Below are positions 37,954 through 49,954 of a stretch of DNA of 64,000 bases, one piece after another (position 1 is the first letter of the stretch; each line of letters begins with the position of its first letter). This DNA is from Longibaculum muris. GTDB lineage: Bacteria > Bacillota_I > Bacilli_A > Erysipelotrichales > Coprobacillaceae. The position numbers and the translations under genes were made by a program. The notes below the pieces were generated by a model. It saw only the letters and a program-made list of their open reading frames with translations, did not search any database and had not been told where the DNA came from. The DNA is taken from the NCBI RefSeq assembly GCF_004343035.1, contig NZ_SMCQ01000011.1:1-64000 (forward strand), given 5' to 3'.

Positions 37954-38457
37954 ATGGAGCAAGAGCATCTTTGTCAATGTTGTCGTCCTATCAATATTAA
38001 TTGTCTTTCTGGTATAACAGGTCCTACAGGTCCAACTGGTCCTAGTGGTGGTCTAGCTAATCAATCATTTGCAAGTTTTGCTAATTACGCAACAATTTTC
38101 ACAAATAATGCACCTATGAATCTTTATCAAGATGTTGCTGATATAACCGGAAATATTACCCCATTAAATACAACAACTATTCAATTACAACCAGGCTTTT
38201 ATCAAATTCAATACTCTGTTAGTGCCTTATTAACTAATCCAGGTTATATACAAATTACACCATCATACAATGGAGCATCGCATATTGAGTTTGGTATTTA
38301 TGCCAATATCAATACAGCTCGTTCATCTGCATGGGGTAGTCAATCTATTATTATTGAAGTTCCAACAACAACCACATTCACATTAACATTCAGTTCTAAT
38401 ACAACGCACACTGAAGGACAACTCACTTTGACAATTTTAAAATTAGAGCGTTCCTAA
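37954..38457 (+). CDS. Short collagen-like protein with a C1q/TNF-like C-terminal domain
   Basis: 167 residues. N-terminal CQCCRPININC, only about four collagen triplets ([13 protein letters not shown]), then a beta-rich domain of about 125 residues (NYATIFTNNAP, YQIQYSVSALL, TLTFSSNTTHTEGQLTLTIL) resembling the BclA C-terminal trimerisation domain. AAAGGAGGTGAAATT precedes the ATG. Shares the Cys motif with both neighbours, so it probably joins the same layer. Confidence 0.82.
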   Translation: MEQEHLCQCCRPININCLSGITGPTGPTGPSGGLANQSFASFANYATIFTNNAPMNLYQDVADITGNITPLNTTTIQLQPGFYQIQYSVSALLTNPGYIQITPSYNGASHIEFGIYANINTARSSAWGSQSIIIEVPTTTTFTLTFSSNTTHTEGQLTLTILKLERS

Positions 38458-38543
38458 AAATAATGTTTTATTCACAAGATAAGGGTTAATCCCATAGTCT
38501 CATTTTTTCTATTCACATATATTATGATAAAGGAGGTGAAACT

Positions 38544-39527
38544 ATGAATAACTCATATTACAATCATGGTCAAAATATGAATACAGTGCAATGTCAACCA
38601 CAAAATAATTGTACTTCTCGTACGTCATGTCAATGCACTTGGTGTCCAAAATGTCGTTGTTGTCCTCCAGTTACTGTTAATTGTGGAAGTTTGGTAACTG
38701 GTCCGACTGGTCCAACTGGTCCTCAAGGGATTCAAGGTATTCCTGGACAACCAGGAATGATGGGACCAATGGGTCCACAAGGAATCCAAGGAAATACAGG
38801 TATAACTGGTATGACTGGCGCAACTGGTCCAACCGGTCCAACCGGAGCTAATGGTATTCCTGGCCCTACTGGAGCCACTGGAAATACCGGTCCAACTGGA
38901 GCAACCGGAGCCACTGGAGCTACCGGAGCGACTGGTATTGGCATCACAGGTGCAACCGGAGCCACTGGTGCGACTGGTCCTACTGGTCCAGCTGGTAATG
39001 GTAGTTCTACAATCATTCCATTTGCATCTGGAACACCTGTCATTTTAACAACAACAACTGGCGGGGTAGCAGGTAGTGCAGCTTTTGTTGGATTTGGAAA
39101 TTCAGCTTCTGGTTTATTTATTTCTGGAAATATTATTGATTTAACAAATCCTTGTGGAGCTCCATCAAATTTTGCTTTCATCATGCCTCGTGCTGGTACA
39201 ATTACGGCTATTGATGTTTTCTTCTCAACAACAACACCTTTATCTCTTGTTGGTACTAATCTCACAATCAAAGCTCAATTATATGAATCTGCAGCATCTA
39301 ATAATATTATGACAGCTATTCCAGGAACAGAAGTCACATTGACTCCAACTTTAACTGGTACACTCTTAACTGGCACAATAGCAAAAGGTTTATTAACAAA
39401 TTTAAATATTCCATTCAATGCACAAACACGATTAATGCTTGTTTTAACAGCAACTGCATCTGGAGTAAGTTTAACTAACAATATTGTTGGATATGCAAGT
39501 GGTGGTGTTTCTGTTGAAGCAAATTAA
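38544..39527 (+). CDS. Collagen-like exosporium protein, BclB-related
   Basis: 327 residues. The Cys-rich N-terminus ends in [11 protein letters not shown]. Collagen-like region about residues 53-150 mixes bacterial [13 protein letters not shown] triplets with GAT/GPT. The C-terminal domain (about 155-327; [39 protein letters not shown]) is the pattern of the BclB-related exosporium glycoproteins. AAAGGAGGTGAAACT precedes the ATG. No signal peptide. Confidence 0.87.
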   Translation: MNNSYYNHGQNMNTVQCQPQNNCTSRTSCQCTWCPKCRCCPPVTVNCGSLVTGPTGPTGPQGIQGIPGQPGMMGPMGPQGIQGNTGITGMTGATGPTGPTGANGIPGPTGATGNTGPTGATGATGATGATGIGITGATGATGATGPTGPAGNGSSTIIPFASGTPVILTTTTGGVAGSAAFVGFGNSASGLFISGNIIDLTNPCGAPSNFAFIMPRAGTITAIDVFFSTTTPLSLVGTNLTIKAQLYESAASNNIMTAIPGTEVTLTPTLTGTLLTGTIAKGLLTNLNIPFNAQTRLMLVLTATASGVSLTNNIVGYASGGVSVEAN

Positions 39528-39552
39528 AAAACCAGAAGAAATTCTGGTTTTT
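39526..39552. terminator. Bidirectional terminator
   Basis: AAAACCAGAA (39528-39537), loop GAAA, TTCTGGTTTT (39542-39551); A-run before and T-run after. Serves the BclB-like gene and the converging GH1 gene. Confidence 0.88.
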
Positions 39553-39554
39553 CC

Positions 39555-41021
39555 TTAATCTAAATCTTCTCCATTAGAAGCGATAACTTTCTTATACCAA
39601 TAGAATGAATCTTTTCTTGAACGATGTAAATCTCCATGCCCTTGATCATCCATATCTACATAAATAAATCCATATTTTTTATCCATTTGTCCTGTCCCAG
39701 CAGAAACCAGATCAATACATCCCCAAGTTGTATAACCAAATAAGTTAACACCTTCTTCAACAGCTTCTTTCATAGCTTGAATATGACGACGATGATAATC
39801 AATTCTAGCTGGATCATGACAAATACCATCTTCATCTTCTTTTTCAATAAGACCTATACCATTTTCAACATCAAATAATGGAACTTGATATCGATCATTA
39901 ATGATATGCAAGAAATGTTTAAAACCTAATGGATCAATTTGCCATCCCCAAGCATTAGCTTCAAGATATGGATTCTTAACTGTTCCTAATACATTTCCTC
40001 CTGTTATATCATTTTCATCTGTTGTATGTGTTGTCACAACACCTGAAGCATAATATGAGAAGCCTAAAAAATCTGCTTTTCCAGCTTTTAAAATAGCTTT
40101 ATCTTCAACACTTATATTTAAATCAATATCCCATTCTTTCCATACTCTTTGAGCAAAAGATGGATATTCTCCTCTTACTTGAGTATCAGCACTATAACAG
40201 AAGAAATCTTGGAACTTTTTATATCTTGCAAATGCATCCTTAGGATCCGGTGTTAAAGGATATGCCATATTTCCACAAATCATTGCACCAACTTTCAAAT
40301 TCGCATCCATTTCATGTGCAACAATTGTTGCTTTAGCTGCAGCAACTAATTGATGATGTAAATAAATAAGATTTCTTTGAGCAATATCTTTTGGTGTATC
40401 ATCACCTGGCATAATGATATTAATTTCATTAAATGTCATCCATTTATTTACCAAATCTTTATACTCACTAAAACATACTCTCGCAAATTCAACAAACTCA
40501 TCTATCATTTTACGATTTGTCCATCCACCATATTGTTCATTTAAAGAAACAGGCTCATCATATTTATATAAAGTAATGACAGGATCCATTCCATATTTAC
40601 GACATTCTTCAAATACATTTCGATAAAAATCAACACCTTCTTGATTAATACCACCTTTTATACCATAAGGATAAATTCTTGCCCATGATATAGATGTATT
40701 AAATGTTGTATACCCCATTTCAGCCATTAAAGCTATATCTTCTTTATAATGATGATAAAAATCACTTGCAACATGATTTGTATAATGCAAATCATCAAAC
40801 AATTGATATTTAGCTCCTTGTGGTAATACGCCAACTGCTTCCCAACGTTGATGAGCTCTTTGACCATTTTTATCTAAATACCAAATTTCTCTCATCCCTG
40901 TTGTACTACCTGCTGTACAATAATCTACTGCAACCGGTGATTTTCCTCCTTCATTCCATGCTCCTTCAATTTGAGCAGCACTGATTGAACCACCCCATAA
41001 AAAATTATTAGGAAATCCCAT
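39555..41021 (-). CDS. GH1 glycosidase, probable 6-phospho-beta-glycosidase (1 of 5)
   Basis: 488 residues. N-terminal [16 protein letters not shown], acid/base Glu199 in MTFNEI, nucleophile Glu386 in DVENGIG. Near 440-450, Ser440 and KKYGFIYVD give the Ser...Lys-x-Tyr pocket typical of 6-phosphosugar-binding GH1 enzymes. An insertion at about 35-85 (GMREIWYLDKNGQRAHQRWE) is shared with the GH1 at 51695 and marks a close paralogue pair. Last gene of an operon with two oxidoreductases under an RpiR-type regulator. Family firm; exact substrate unknown. Confidence 0.93.
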   Translation of the reverse strand: MGFPNNFLWGGSISAAQIEGAWNEGGKSPVAVDYCTAGSTTGMREIWYLDKNGQRAHQRWEAVGVLPQGAKYQLFDDLHYTNHVASDFYHHYKEDIALMAEMGYTTFNTSISWARIYPYGIKGGINQEGVDFYRNVFEECRKYGMDPVITLYKYDEPVSLNEQYGGWTNRKMIDEFVEFARVCFSEYKDLVNKWMTFNEINIIMPGDDTPKDIAQRNLIYLHHQLVAAAKATIVAHEMDANLKVGAMICGNMAYPLTPDPKDAFARYKKFQDFFCYSADTQVRGEYPSFAQRVWKEWDIDLNISVEDKAILKAGKADFLGFSYYASGVVTTHTTDENDITGGNVLGTVKNPYLEANAWGWQIDPLGFKHFLHIINDRYQVPLFDVENGIGLIEKEDEDGICHDPARIDYHRRHIQAMKEAVEEGVNLFGYTTWGCIDLVSAGTGQMDKKYGFIYVDMDDQGHGDLHRSRKDSFYWYKKVIASNGEDLD

Positions 41022-42031
41022 TATTCTTCCTCTCCTTCTTTTATATTTTTATCAGCAGCAAAAACAACACCCGCTGATTGTCTTGCCTTTGTTGCTATTT
41101 CCATAGCAATCAAACTCTTTTCCATCATTTCTTCAGCTCTTTGATAATCTTTTTGTTCAATAATTTTAACAAATTCTACAAATTCAAAATACATACGATG
41201 CTTCCCATTTTGTTCATTGTATTCCATTTCACTTTGATCATTTTTTAAAACTTTAAAACGTGAAGCATTATTAGCTGGTGTATCTAAAACAATACATCCT
41301 TGATCACCTTGTATACTTGTCATAATTGGTGCTTTACAATCTTTAGCTCCAATTAAAACCGCTTTAAACGTTCCATAATCTAAAGTTATTATTCCTGATG
41401 TATCAATGTTCTTTTCAATATTTGCTTGATATTGAACAGTTTTTGGAGCTCCAAATAAAGCGACTAATAAATGAATATTATAAATATTTAAATCCATTAA
41501 TGCTCCACCTGATTTTGTATAATCAAAAGCAGGTAAGATATTTCCTTCTTTAAAAGCATTATAACGTGATGAATATTGTGAATAGTTTGCTGATACAATT
41601 TTAACTTGTCCAATTTCATTTAATAATTCTTTTATTTTAAGGACATTAGGTAAATATTGTGTAGAAATAGCTTCTAATAAAATAAGTTGTTTTTCTTTTG
41701 CTAGTTTAGCTAATTCTTTTAATTCTGCAACATGTGATGTAAATGGTTTTTCACAAATCACATGCTTTCCTTTTTCTAAAGCTTTTTTACACATTTCATA
41801 ATGTAAATGATTAGGTGAAGCAATATACATCACTTCTACTTCATCATCTTCTAACAATTCATCATAACAACTATAATACTTCTTAATTCCTTGTTCTTCA
41901 GCCATTTTTTTCACTTTATCTAAAGAACGTGGGGTTGATGCAATTGCTTCTAATTCAATATTTTCGACTTCATGAATAAAACGAAATAAATCATTAACAA
42001 TCATCCCAGCTCCAGCAATTCCAACTTTCAT
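41021..42031 (-). CDS. Gfo/Idh/MocA-family oxidoreductase
   Basis: 336 residues from ATG 42031 (AAGGAGG upstream), overlapping neither neighbour badly; a reading from 42067 starts inside the previous gene. Rossmann motif VGIAGAGMIV, then CEKPFTSH near residue 92 with the conserved Lys-Pro of the active site. NAD(P)-dependent oxidation of a sugar or sugar derivative is expected. It shares its last base with the GH1 start codon region, so the three genes are tightly linked. Confidence 0.92.
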   Translation of the reverse strand: MKVGIAGAGMIVNDLFRFIHEVENIELEAIASTPRSLDKVKKMAEEQGIKKYYSCYDELLEDDEVEVMYIASPNHLHYEMCKKALEKGKHVICEKPFTSHVAELKELAKLAKEKQLILLEAISTQYLPNVLKIKELLNEIGQVKIVSANYSQYSSRYNAFKEGNILPAFDYTKSGGALMDLNIYNIHLLVALFGAPKTVQYQANIEKNIDTSGIITLDYGTFKAVLIGAKDCKAPIMTSIQGDQGCIVLDTPANNASRFKVLKNDQSEMEYNEQNGKHRMYFEFVEFVKIIEQKDYQRAEEMMEKSLIAMEIATKARQSAGVVFAADKNIKEGEEE

Positions 42032-42032
42032 C

Positions 42033-43052
42033 TTATGCCTCCTTAGCAACTTTTGTTGCTTCTTCAATGATTTCTAGTACCTTAATGACTTCTTCATCTT
42101 TGACAATCTTTTCTCCACCATTAAAAATAACATCATATAAGTTATCATAAATAATACCATAATCTCCTATTTCAGTAGGAACTTTTTTAGTAATATCATT
42201 TCCTTCATCATCAATATAAGATAAAGTTCCCCATTTATCTTCAGGTAATGGTTCAAAACTAATTTCAATAGGTCCTGGTTTTGGTTTTAAAGCACTTTGA
42301 TGTCCTAAAGCAGGCATTAAGAAACTTCCTTTTTTACCATGAATAATAAATCTTGGATAATCTAATTTTACATAATAACTTGTTTTAACAATTGCTTTCA
42401 TCGAATCATAGAAAAAATCAATATCATAATAATCATCAGATACACCTGGATTATCAATACTTCGACAATCATATACTATTTTCTTTGGTTTACCAAACTG
42501 ACCGATTATTTGATCAATCGGATGAACAGCTAATCCATATAAGATTCCAAAACCTTTTCGTGATGCAATACTTGGACGATAATAATCATAATGAGATTCA
42601 AATTCAACAATATCACCTAAAACCCCTGATTCAATGACTTTACGAACAGTACGCATATCAGCATCATAACGTCTATTTTGATTAGCCATTGCTACTAAAC
42701 CTTTTTCTTTTGCTAAATCAAAAACTTCTTTAGCTTCTTTTGCAGTCATAGCAAATGGTTTTTCACACAATACATTTTTACCATGTTCTAAAGCTTGTTT
42801 TGTATAAGAGACATGGAATTGATCAGGGGTATTCACAACAATTAAATTCACTTCTTCATCATTCATGACTTGATTGATATCAGTGGTGAATGTGATATCT
42901 GGATACCATGTTTCTCTTTCTTCATCACCAACTCTATCTTCTTCTCGACGATAGATATATTTGACTTTAATTGTGTCTTTTCTTCTTTCAACATATGGTA
43001 AATGGTAACGACACACACTATTACCAAATCCAATATAAGCAACTACTAACAT
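42033..43052 (-). CDS. Gfo/Idh/MocA-family oxidoreductase
   Basis: 339 residues. VAYIGFGNSVCRYHLPYV Rossmann start, CEKPFAMTAKEA near residue 95, and the C-terminal domain with HPIDQIIGQFGKP. Resembles the YvaA/YdgJ-like subgroup. GGAGGAATTAGAA precedes the ATG. First gene of the operon, divergent from the RpiR regulator; a 9-bp hairpin (43072-43102) lies in the leader. Confidence 0.92.
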   Translation of the reverse strand: MLVVAYIGFGNSVCRYHLPYVERRKDTIKVKYIYRREEDRVGDEERETWYPDITFTTDINQVMNDEEVNLIVVNTPDQFHVSYTKQALEHGKNVLCEKPFAMTAKEAKEVFDLAKEKGLVAMANQNRRYDADMRTVRKVIESGVLGDIVEFESHYDYYRPSIASRKGFGILYGLAVHPIDQIIGQFGKPKKIVYDCRSIDNPGVSDDYYDIDFFYDSMKAIVKTSYYVKLDYPRFIIHGKKGSFLMPALGHQSALKPKPGPIEISFEPLPEDKWGTLSYIDDEGNDITKKVPTEIGDYGIIYDNLYDVIFNGGEKIVKDEEVIKVLEIIEEATKVAKEA

Positions 43053-43154
43053 TTCTAATTCCTCCTTTGATAACTCTATTTTATATAAAAGAGAATAGAG
43101 TTTATATAAAGATGAAGGAGTTTGTAATTTGATTTCATAGATTACAGTTGAAAC

Positions 43155-43204
43155 TGAAATTCGATTTCATTTTCTCTATTTTCTATAATTGAAATTTAAT
43201 TTCA
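43155..43204. promoter_or_regulatory. Two matching palindromes: probable RpiR operators
   Basis: TGAAATTCGATTTCA (43155-43169) and TGAAATTTAATTTCA (43190-43204) share arms TGAAAT/ATTTCA, with starts 35 bp apart, in the divergent promoter region. The second overlaps a likely -35 of the regulator gene. Confidence 0.72.
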
Positions 43205-43248
43205 TAAAGATATTATTTTTGATAGAATAGGATTAAGGAAGTGATAAA

Positions 43249-44034
43249 ATGATAAAAACATTATTTGAAACAACACCATTAACCGCTCAAGAAAAAGTCA
43301 TTGTTCAATATATTCAAGACCACCCTGATTGTCTATTAGAACATAATGCTAAAGAACTTGCACAACTAACCTATGTAAGTTCTCCAACAATTATTCGTTT
43401 TGTTAAAAAACTAGGATTTCAAGGATATCATGATTTTCAATTAACTTATGTTCAAGAATATATGTTACATCAAAAAAATATTTCTTCACGTCTTAATCAA
43501 GAGAGTTCAATTAATGATGTGATAGAAATATTACCACAAATATATCAACAGGTTTTTCATGAAACAAAAAATATGATGCAAAAAGCATCATTTGTAAGAA
43601 CGATTAATTATATGTTACAGGCTAAACAAATTGATTTTTATGCAAATGATAATAATTATTCTGAAGTTCAATCTGCTTGTTTAAAATTAAATGCTTTGGG
43701 TATTCGTGCACAAGCTTTTAATACTTTAAGTCAACATTATGTTGATACTTTTCAATCCCAGGATGTTTTATCTTTTGTTGTTAGTCACTCAGGGAAAAAT
43801 CAAACTATGGTAGATGCTGCTTATTATTTAAGAAAAAGACGTTCTCGTGTCATTGCGATTACTGGTGTTATCGATCCAACCCTTTCATTAATTTGTAATG
43901 AAAGTTTATATATTGATGCATCACTTCATCATTTACCTAGCAGTATTATGTTATATGGTTTATCTATTCACTATGTTTTAGATACTCTTATAACAATTTT
44001 AATGATAAAAAAAGACAAATTAGAAAAAACATAG
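43249..44034 (+). CDS. RpiR/MurR-family transcriptional regulator
   Basis: 261 residues. N-terminal HTH_6 domain (1-80; LTAQEKVIVQYIQDHPD, AKELAQLTYVSSPTIIRFVK) and C-terminal SIS sugar-phosphate-binding domain (about 110-245; IDFYANDNN, VVSHSGKNQTMVDAAYYLR). Divergent from the oxidoreductase-oxidoreductase-GH1 operon and therefore its likely regulator, responding to a sugar phosphate. GGAAGTGATAAA precedes the ATG. Confidence 0.93.
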   Translation: MIKTLFETTPLTAQEKVIVQYIQDHPDCLLEHNAKELAQLTYVSSPTIIRFVKKLGFQGYHDFQLTYVQEYMLHQKNISSRLNQESSINDVIEILPQIYQQVFHETKNMMQKASFVRTINYMLQAKQIDFYANDNNYSEVQSACLKLNALGIRAQAFNTLSQHYVDTFQSQDVLSFVVSHSGKNQTMVDAAYYLRKRRSRVIAITGVIDPTLSLICNESLYIDASLHHLPSSIMLYGLSIHYVLDTLITILMIKKDKLEKT

Positions 44035-44043
44035 TTTAGACTC

Positions 44044-44077
44044 AAAATCAGGATTTCAATTCCTGATTTTTTTATAT
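44044..44077 (+). terminator. RpiR gene terminator
   Basis: AAAATCAGGA (44044-44053), 7-nt loop, TCCTGATTTT (44061-44070), T-run. Confidence 0.9.
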
Positions 44078-44202
44078 CGAAAACTTTTTATCATTCTCAT
44101 CAAATTATCAGATATGTCTCATAAAAACATTGAATATATCTCATTTTTTTACATTTTCATAAGACAATAATGAGACAAAATTGAGACCCATACCCTTTTA
44201 TC

Positions 44203-44247
44203 CTATGTTATAATAAGTGCGTTATCAGTTCCTCCCTTAAAAGGAGG
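44203..44247 (+). promoter_or_regulatory. Toxin promoter and ribosome-site-masking hairpin
   Basis: An extended -10 (TGTTATAAT, ending about 44214) precedes the toxin mRNA. In its leader CCTCC (44231-44235) pairs with GGAGG (44243-44247), which is the toxin ribosome site. This is the expected self-inhibiting 5' hairpin of type I toxins. Confidence 0.7.
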
Positions 44248-44255
44248 TGAGGATT

Positions 44256-44351
44256 ATGTTTATTGAAGCTTTGACTTCATTTATCGTCTCTATCGCAGCA
44301 GGGATTGTCTTATATTTTCTTTGCAAGTGGCTTGATAGTAGACATAACTGA
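44256..44351 (+). CDS. Type I toxin, Fst-like membrane peptide
   Basis: 31 residues: a hydrophobic helix (FIVSIAAGIVLYFL) followed by CKWLDSRHN, matching the helix plus W-x-x-[RK] tail pattern of Fst/Ldr-type toxins. AAAGGAGGTGAGG lies 5 nt upstream. Too short for ordinary gene callers. It is part of a complete converging toxin/antisense locus: masked ribosome site, shared terminator, antisense promoter and direct repeats. Membrane-depolarising activity is known of the family, inferred here. Confidence 0.8.
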   Translation: MFIEALTSFIVSIAAGIVLYFLCKWLDSRHN

Positions 44352-44434
44352 TAATAAGCAAAATGAAAAGTCAGGAGGTCACATCTCCTGACTTTTTCCT
44401 GTTGAGGACTATGTTCTCAGCAGTGACTTCATTT
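44272..44434 (+). repeat. Direct repeats that allow antitoxin-toxin RNA pairing
   Basis: TGACTTCATTT occurs at 44272-44282 (inside the toxin ORF) and at 44424-44434 (in the antisense RNA 5' end on the other strand). The antisense RNA therefore carries the complement of the toxin copy. This is the DRa/DRb arrangement of the pAD1 par locus. Confidence 0.75.
44366..44397. terminator. Shared bidirectional terminator of toxin and antitoxin
   Basis: AAAAGTCAGGAG (44366-44377), 7-nt loop, CTCCTGACTTTT (44385-44396): a perfect 12-bp stem with T on both sides. Confidence 0.88.
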
Positions 44435-44436
44435 GC
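44366..44436 (-). ncRNA. Antisense antitoxin RNA, about 70 nt
   Basis: A minus-strand promoter (TTGTTT 44471-44466, 17-bp spacer, TATGAT 44448-44443) places the start near 44436. Transcription would end in the 12-bp hairpin shared with the toxin mRNA. Length matches RNA II of Fst systems. Prediction from sequence only. Confidence 0.65.
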
Positions 44437-44585
44437 AAAGATATCATAGCATATTTTGGATTTTGAAACAAGAATAATATTTTCATTATTTACTTATAAA
44501 TATTTTATAATCTCTTGTTTCTCTTTAAAATTATCATTAAACATCCTATAATAAATTTATAAACAACAAAGAAAAGAGGACAATT

Positions 44586-45677
44586 ATGGAACCATCCTAT
44601 ATTTTACAGATTCACAGCGGATCATTTCAAAATGCTCATACTGACTTTAGACAAATCAAAAATAAAGTTGAAAATATTTTAACAAAGAAAAAAATTAAAG
44701 CTGTCATATTTGGTTGGCATTTAAATCAATCATTGAATCAATCTATTTTAGATTTTTTCCACAGCAAGAACATTGCTTGTTATTTCTGGTTACCTGTATT
44801 ATCAGAAATAGATTTAATAAAAGAAAGCAAGACAATAACAAATTATACAGGGCAAAAAGGACAGAATGTTCAAGTCATTGAGGATGAAAGTTTTTCATTT
44901 TTATGCCCTACGGATTTAAGAAATTATAATCATGTTTGTGATTTATATCAAGAATACATTTCTAAATTAGATTTTGATGGTATCTTCTTAGATAAAATAC
45001 GCTATCCATCTTTTGCGAATGGATATGAAGAAGGTTTTGGTTGTTTTTGTGAAAGTTGTGAAAATGAGTATAAGAAATATGGTATTGATTTAGATTATCT
45101 TAAAGATTTATTTATGAAACATGATGATAAGTTATTAGATGGTCAATATGATGAATATGGACGCTATATATTCAAAGATGCAACAGTTGATTTATTTTAT
45201 CAAACAAGAGCACATATTATTACTGAATTTATAGGAAATCTTTGTGACTATTTCCATTCACAAGATTTAAAAGTTGGTTTAGATATATATGCTCCATTCT
45301 TTGCTTATCATTGTGGTCAAAATATTTATGAGTTATCTAAAAAAGCTGACTTTTTAAAACCAATGTTTTATCGTTTTACAACAGCTCCAGCAGGTATGCA
45401 ATATGAATATGATGCCTATAAACAATATTTTAAAAATTCTTCATATTTTGATTTAGCTCCTATTTCTTTAACCTCTTTAGAAAAGCAATGTCATTTCTTA
45501 AAGAAAGCCAAATGTGATGTTTATCCTGGTATTGAAATCAATCCAATTGAACATATTTGTAGCACCAATAAAGAAAGATTTATTGAAAACAAAACTTTCT
45601 TCACAAAATACTTTGATAGTTTAGTCTGTTGCTGGAATTGTTTATTGATGAATAAAGATATTAAAGAAAGTTTATAA
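44586..45677 (+). CDS. Putative TIM-barrel glycoside hydrolase (uncharacterised)
   Basis: 363 residues. Barrel-like features: FGWHLNQSLN, CYFWLPVL, KLDFDGIFLDKIRYPSFANG near residue 130-150, KVGLDIYAPFFAYHCG near 225, and KPMFYRFTTAPAG. The sequence order recalls uncharacterised glycosyl-hydrolase-like (GHL) families in which Asp of DGIFLD and a later Asp/Glu are catalytic. A CFCESC cluster near residue 160 is odd. No signal peptide, so intracellular. AAAAGAGGACAATT precedes the ATG. Low certainty on activity. Confidence 0.65.
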   Translation: MEPSYILQIHSGSFQNAHTDFRQIKNKVENILTKKKIKAVIFGWHLNQSLNQSILDFFHSKNIACYFWLPVLSEIDLIKESKTITNYTGQKGQNVQVIEDESFSFLCPTDLRNYNHVCDLYQEYISKLDFDGIFLDKIRYPSFANGYEEGFGCFCESCENEYKKYGIDLDYLKDLFMKHDDKLLDGQYDEYGRYIFKDATVDLFYQTRAHIITEFIGNLCDYFHSQDLKVGLDIYAPFFAYHCGQNIYELSKKADFLKPMFYRFTTAPAGMQYEYDAYKQYFKNSSYFDLAPISLTSLEKQCHFLKKAKCDVYPGIEINPIEHICSTNKERFIENKTFFTKYFDSLVCCWNCLLMNKDIKESL

Positions 45678-45726
45678 AATATCAATTTTAATATATTGAT
45701 GAACAAACATAAATAAATTTTTATAT

Positions 45727-45755
45727 AAAAAGTCAGGATTTCCCTGACTTTTTAA
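45727..45755. terminator. Bidirectional terminator
   Basis: AAAAAGTCAGG (45727-45737), 5-nt loop, CCTGACTTTTT (45743-45753). Serves the TIM-barrel gene and the converging VOC gene. Confidence 0.88.
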
Positions 45756-45768
45756 TATTTTTCTCAAA

Positions 45769-46264
45769 TTATAAATGACCATATTTTGCTTCATCTTCAG
45801 CAATGTTTCCTCTATGTTGAAGTGATTTTTCTGTATATTGCATAATTTCAAACTTATTCCCATCTGGATCATGAATCCACATCTGCCATGTTTCTGATTG
45901 TCCTTTATTTGGTTCTATATCAATCTCTACACCTGCTTTGACCAATTCTTCTCTTGCTTCAAATATATCATCAACCATCAAAGCAAAATGTGAATATCCT
46001 AATCTTGTATCCGGTTTTTCATGTTCTAATTGTCCATCACCTTTAGGAAAAAGTTCTAGATATTGACCCGGAGCTAATTCAATAAAAATATATGCAATAT
46101 CATCGGGATTCGTTTCTGCACGTGCTGCCCATGCTCCTCTTTCTTTTTTTCCTTTATAAGCAGCATATCGCATAATGATTTTAGCTTTTAAACCTAATTT
46201 ATTTTCATAGAAATCTCGCATTTTATCCATTTGATCAGTATAAAAAGAAAGATGCATAACTTCA

Positions 46265-46275
<11 letters not shown>
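45769..46275 (-). CDS. VOC-family (glyoxalase-like) protein
   Basis: 168 residues, two beta-alpha-beta-beta-beta repeats. MHLSFYTDQMDKMRDFYENK at the start, GYSHFALMVDDI in the middle and IHDPDGNKFEIMQYT at the end give the usual metal ligands (His, Glu, His, Glu pattern). Could be a lactoylglutathione-lyase-type or sugar-derivative lyase/epimerase. ATG overlaps the upstream oxidoreductase by 11 nt, so it belongs to that operon. Confidence 0.85.
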
Positions 46276-49290
<3,015 letters not shown>

Positions 49291-49300
49291 TTGTCATACC

Positions 49301-49954
49301 TCATTTTTTATATTTTATTTGTATCATTTTTCCGATTAATCCAGGATAATCTCCTAAATCAACTTTTTCTTTATTATCATAATGAGCAATAAACCATTTG
49401 TTTTTCTTTTTTAAGATTCCTCCTCTTTTTAACAGCTTATCACCAGTTCCTCTTAACAATAAACAAATTGTTAAAAAACCTTCATCACTTACACATATTG
49501 GTGTGTAATGCAACGTTGTACTCCATAATTCTATAATTGTTCCTTGTGGGACATAAAAGATTTCACATAATGAAGAATCATATGTATCATCTAACATATC
49601 CCATAAATGTCCAACAACCAGAACATAATCAGTGACAGCGACAATTGTTTCGCTGCCCTGATGATATTCAATGCCATTTAAGACATCATTATGCCCAGCT
49701 ACAACGCCAGCCATAACATCCATATATCCATAAACTTTCTGGCTTAATCTTTGAATAGAAGAATATTCTTCAATAACTTGAACGCTTGGTTCATAACAAT
49801 TTCCAATTTTGGGAGGATGGACATTTGCTAATACATAAGCGATTGCATCTTGAACATCTTCTTTAATGATTTTTCCATAAGTTTTAAAGCTTTCATCTTG
49901 TACACTGTGAATCTGATATGCTTTATTCAATTCTTGGAGTTGTTTTAAACTCAC
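49301..49954 (-). CDS. DUF4867-family protein
   Basis: 217 residues, cupin-like. Features: NVHPPKIGNCYEPSV, QVIEEYSSIQRLSQKVYG, WDMLDDTYDSS, FYVPQGTIIELWSTTLHYTP. Best matched by memory to DUF4867, seen in carbohydrate clusters. A sugar isomerase or epimerase role is plausible because many cupins act so, but no evidence proves it. Its ATG overlaps the rpiB stop (ATGA-like). Confidence 0.72.
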   Translation of the reverse strand: MSLKQLQELNKAYQIHSVQDESFKTYGKIIKEDVQDAIAYVLANVHPPKIGNCYEPSVQVIEEYSSIQRLSQKVYGYMDVMAGVVAGHNDVLNGIEYHQGSETIVAVTDYVLVVGHLWDMLDDTYDSSLCEIFYVPQGTIIELWSTTLHYTPICVSDEGFLTICLLLRGTGDKLLKRGGILKKKNKWFIAHYDNKEKVDLGDYPGLIGKMIQIKYKK

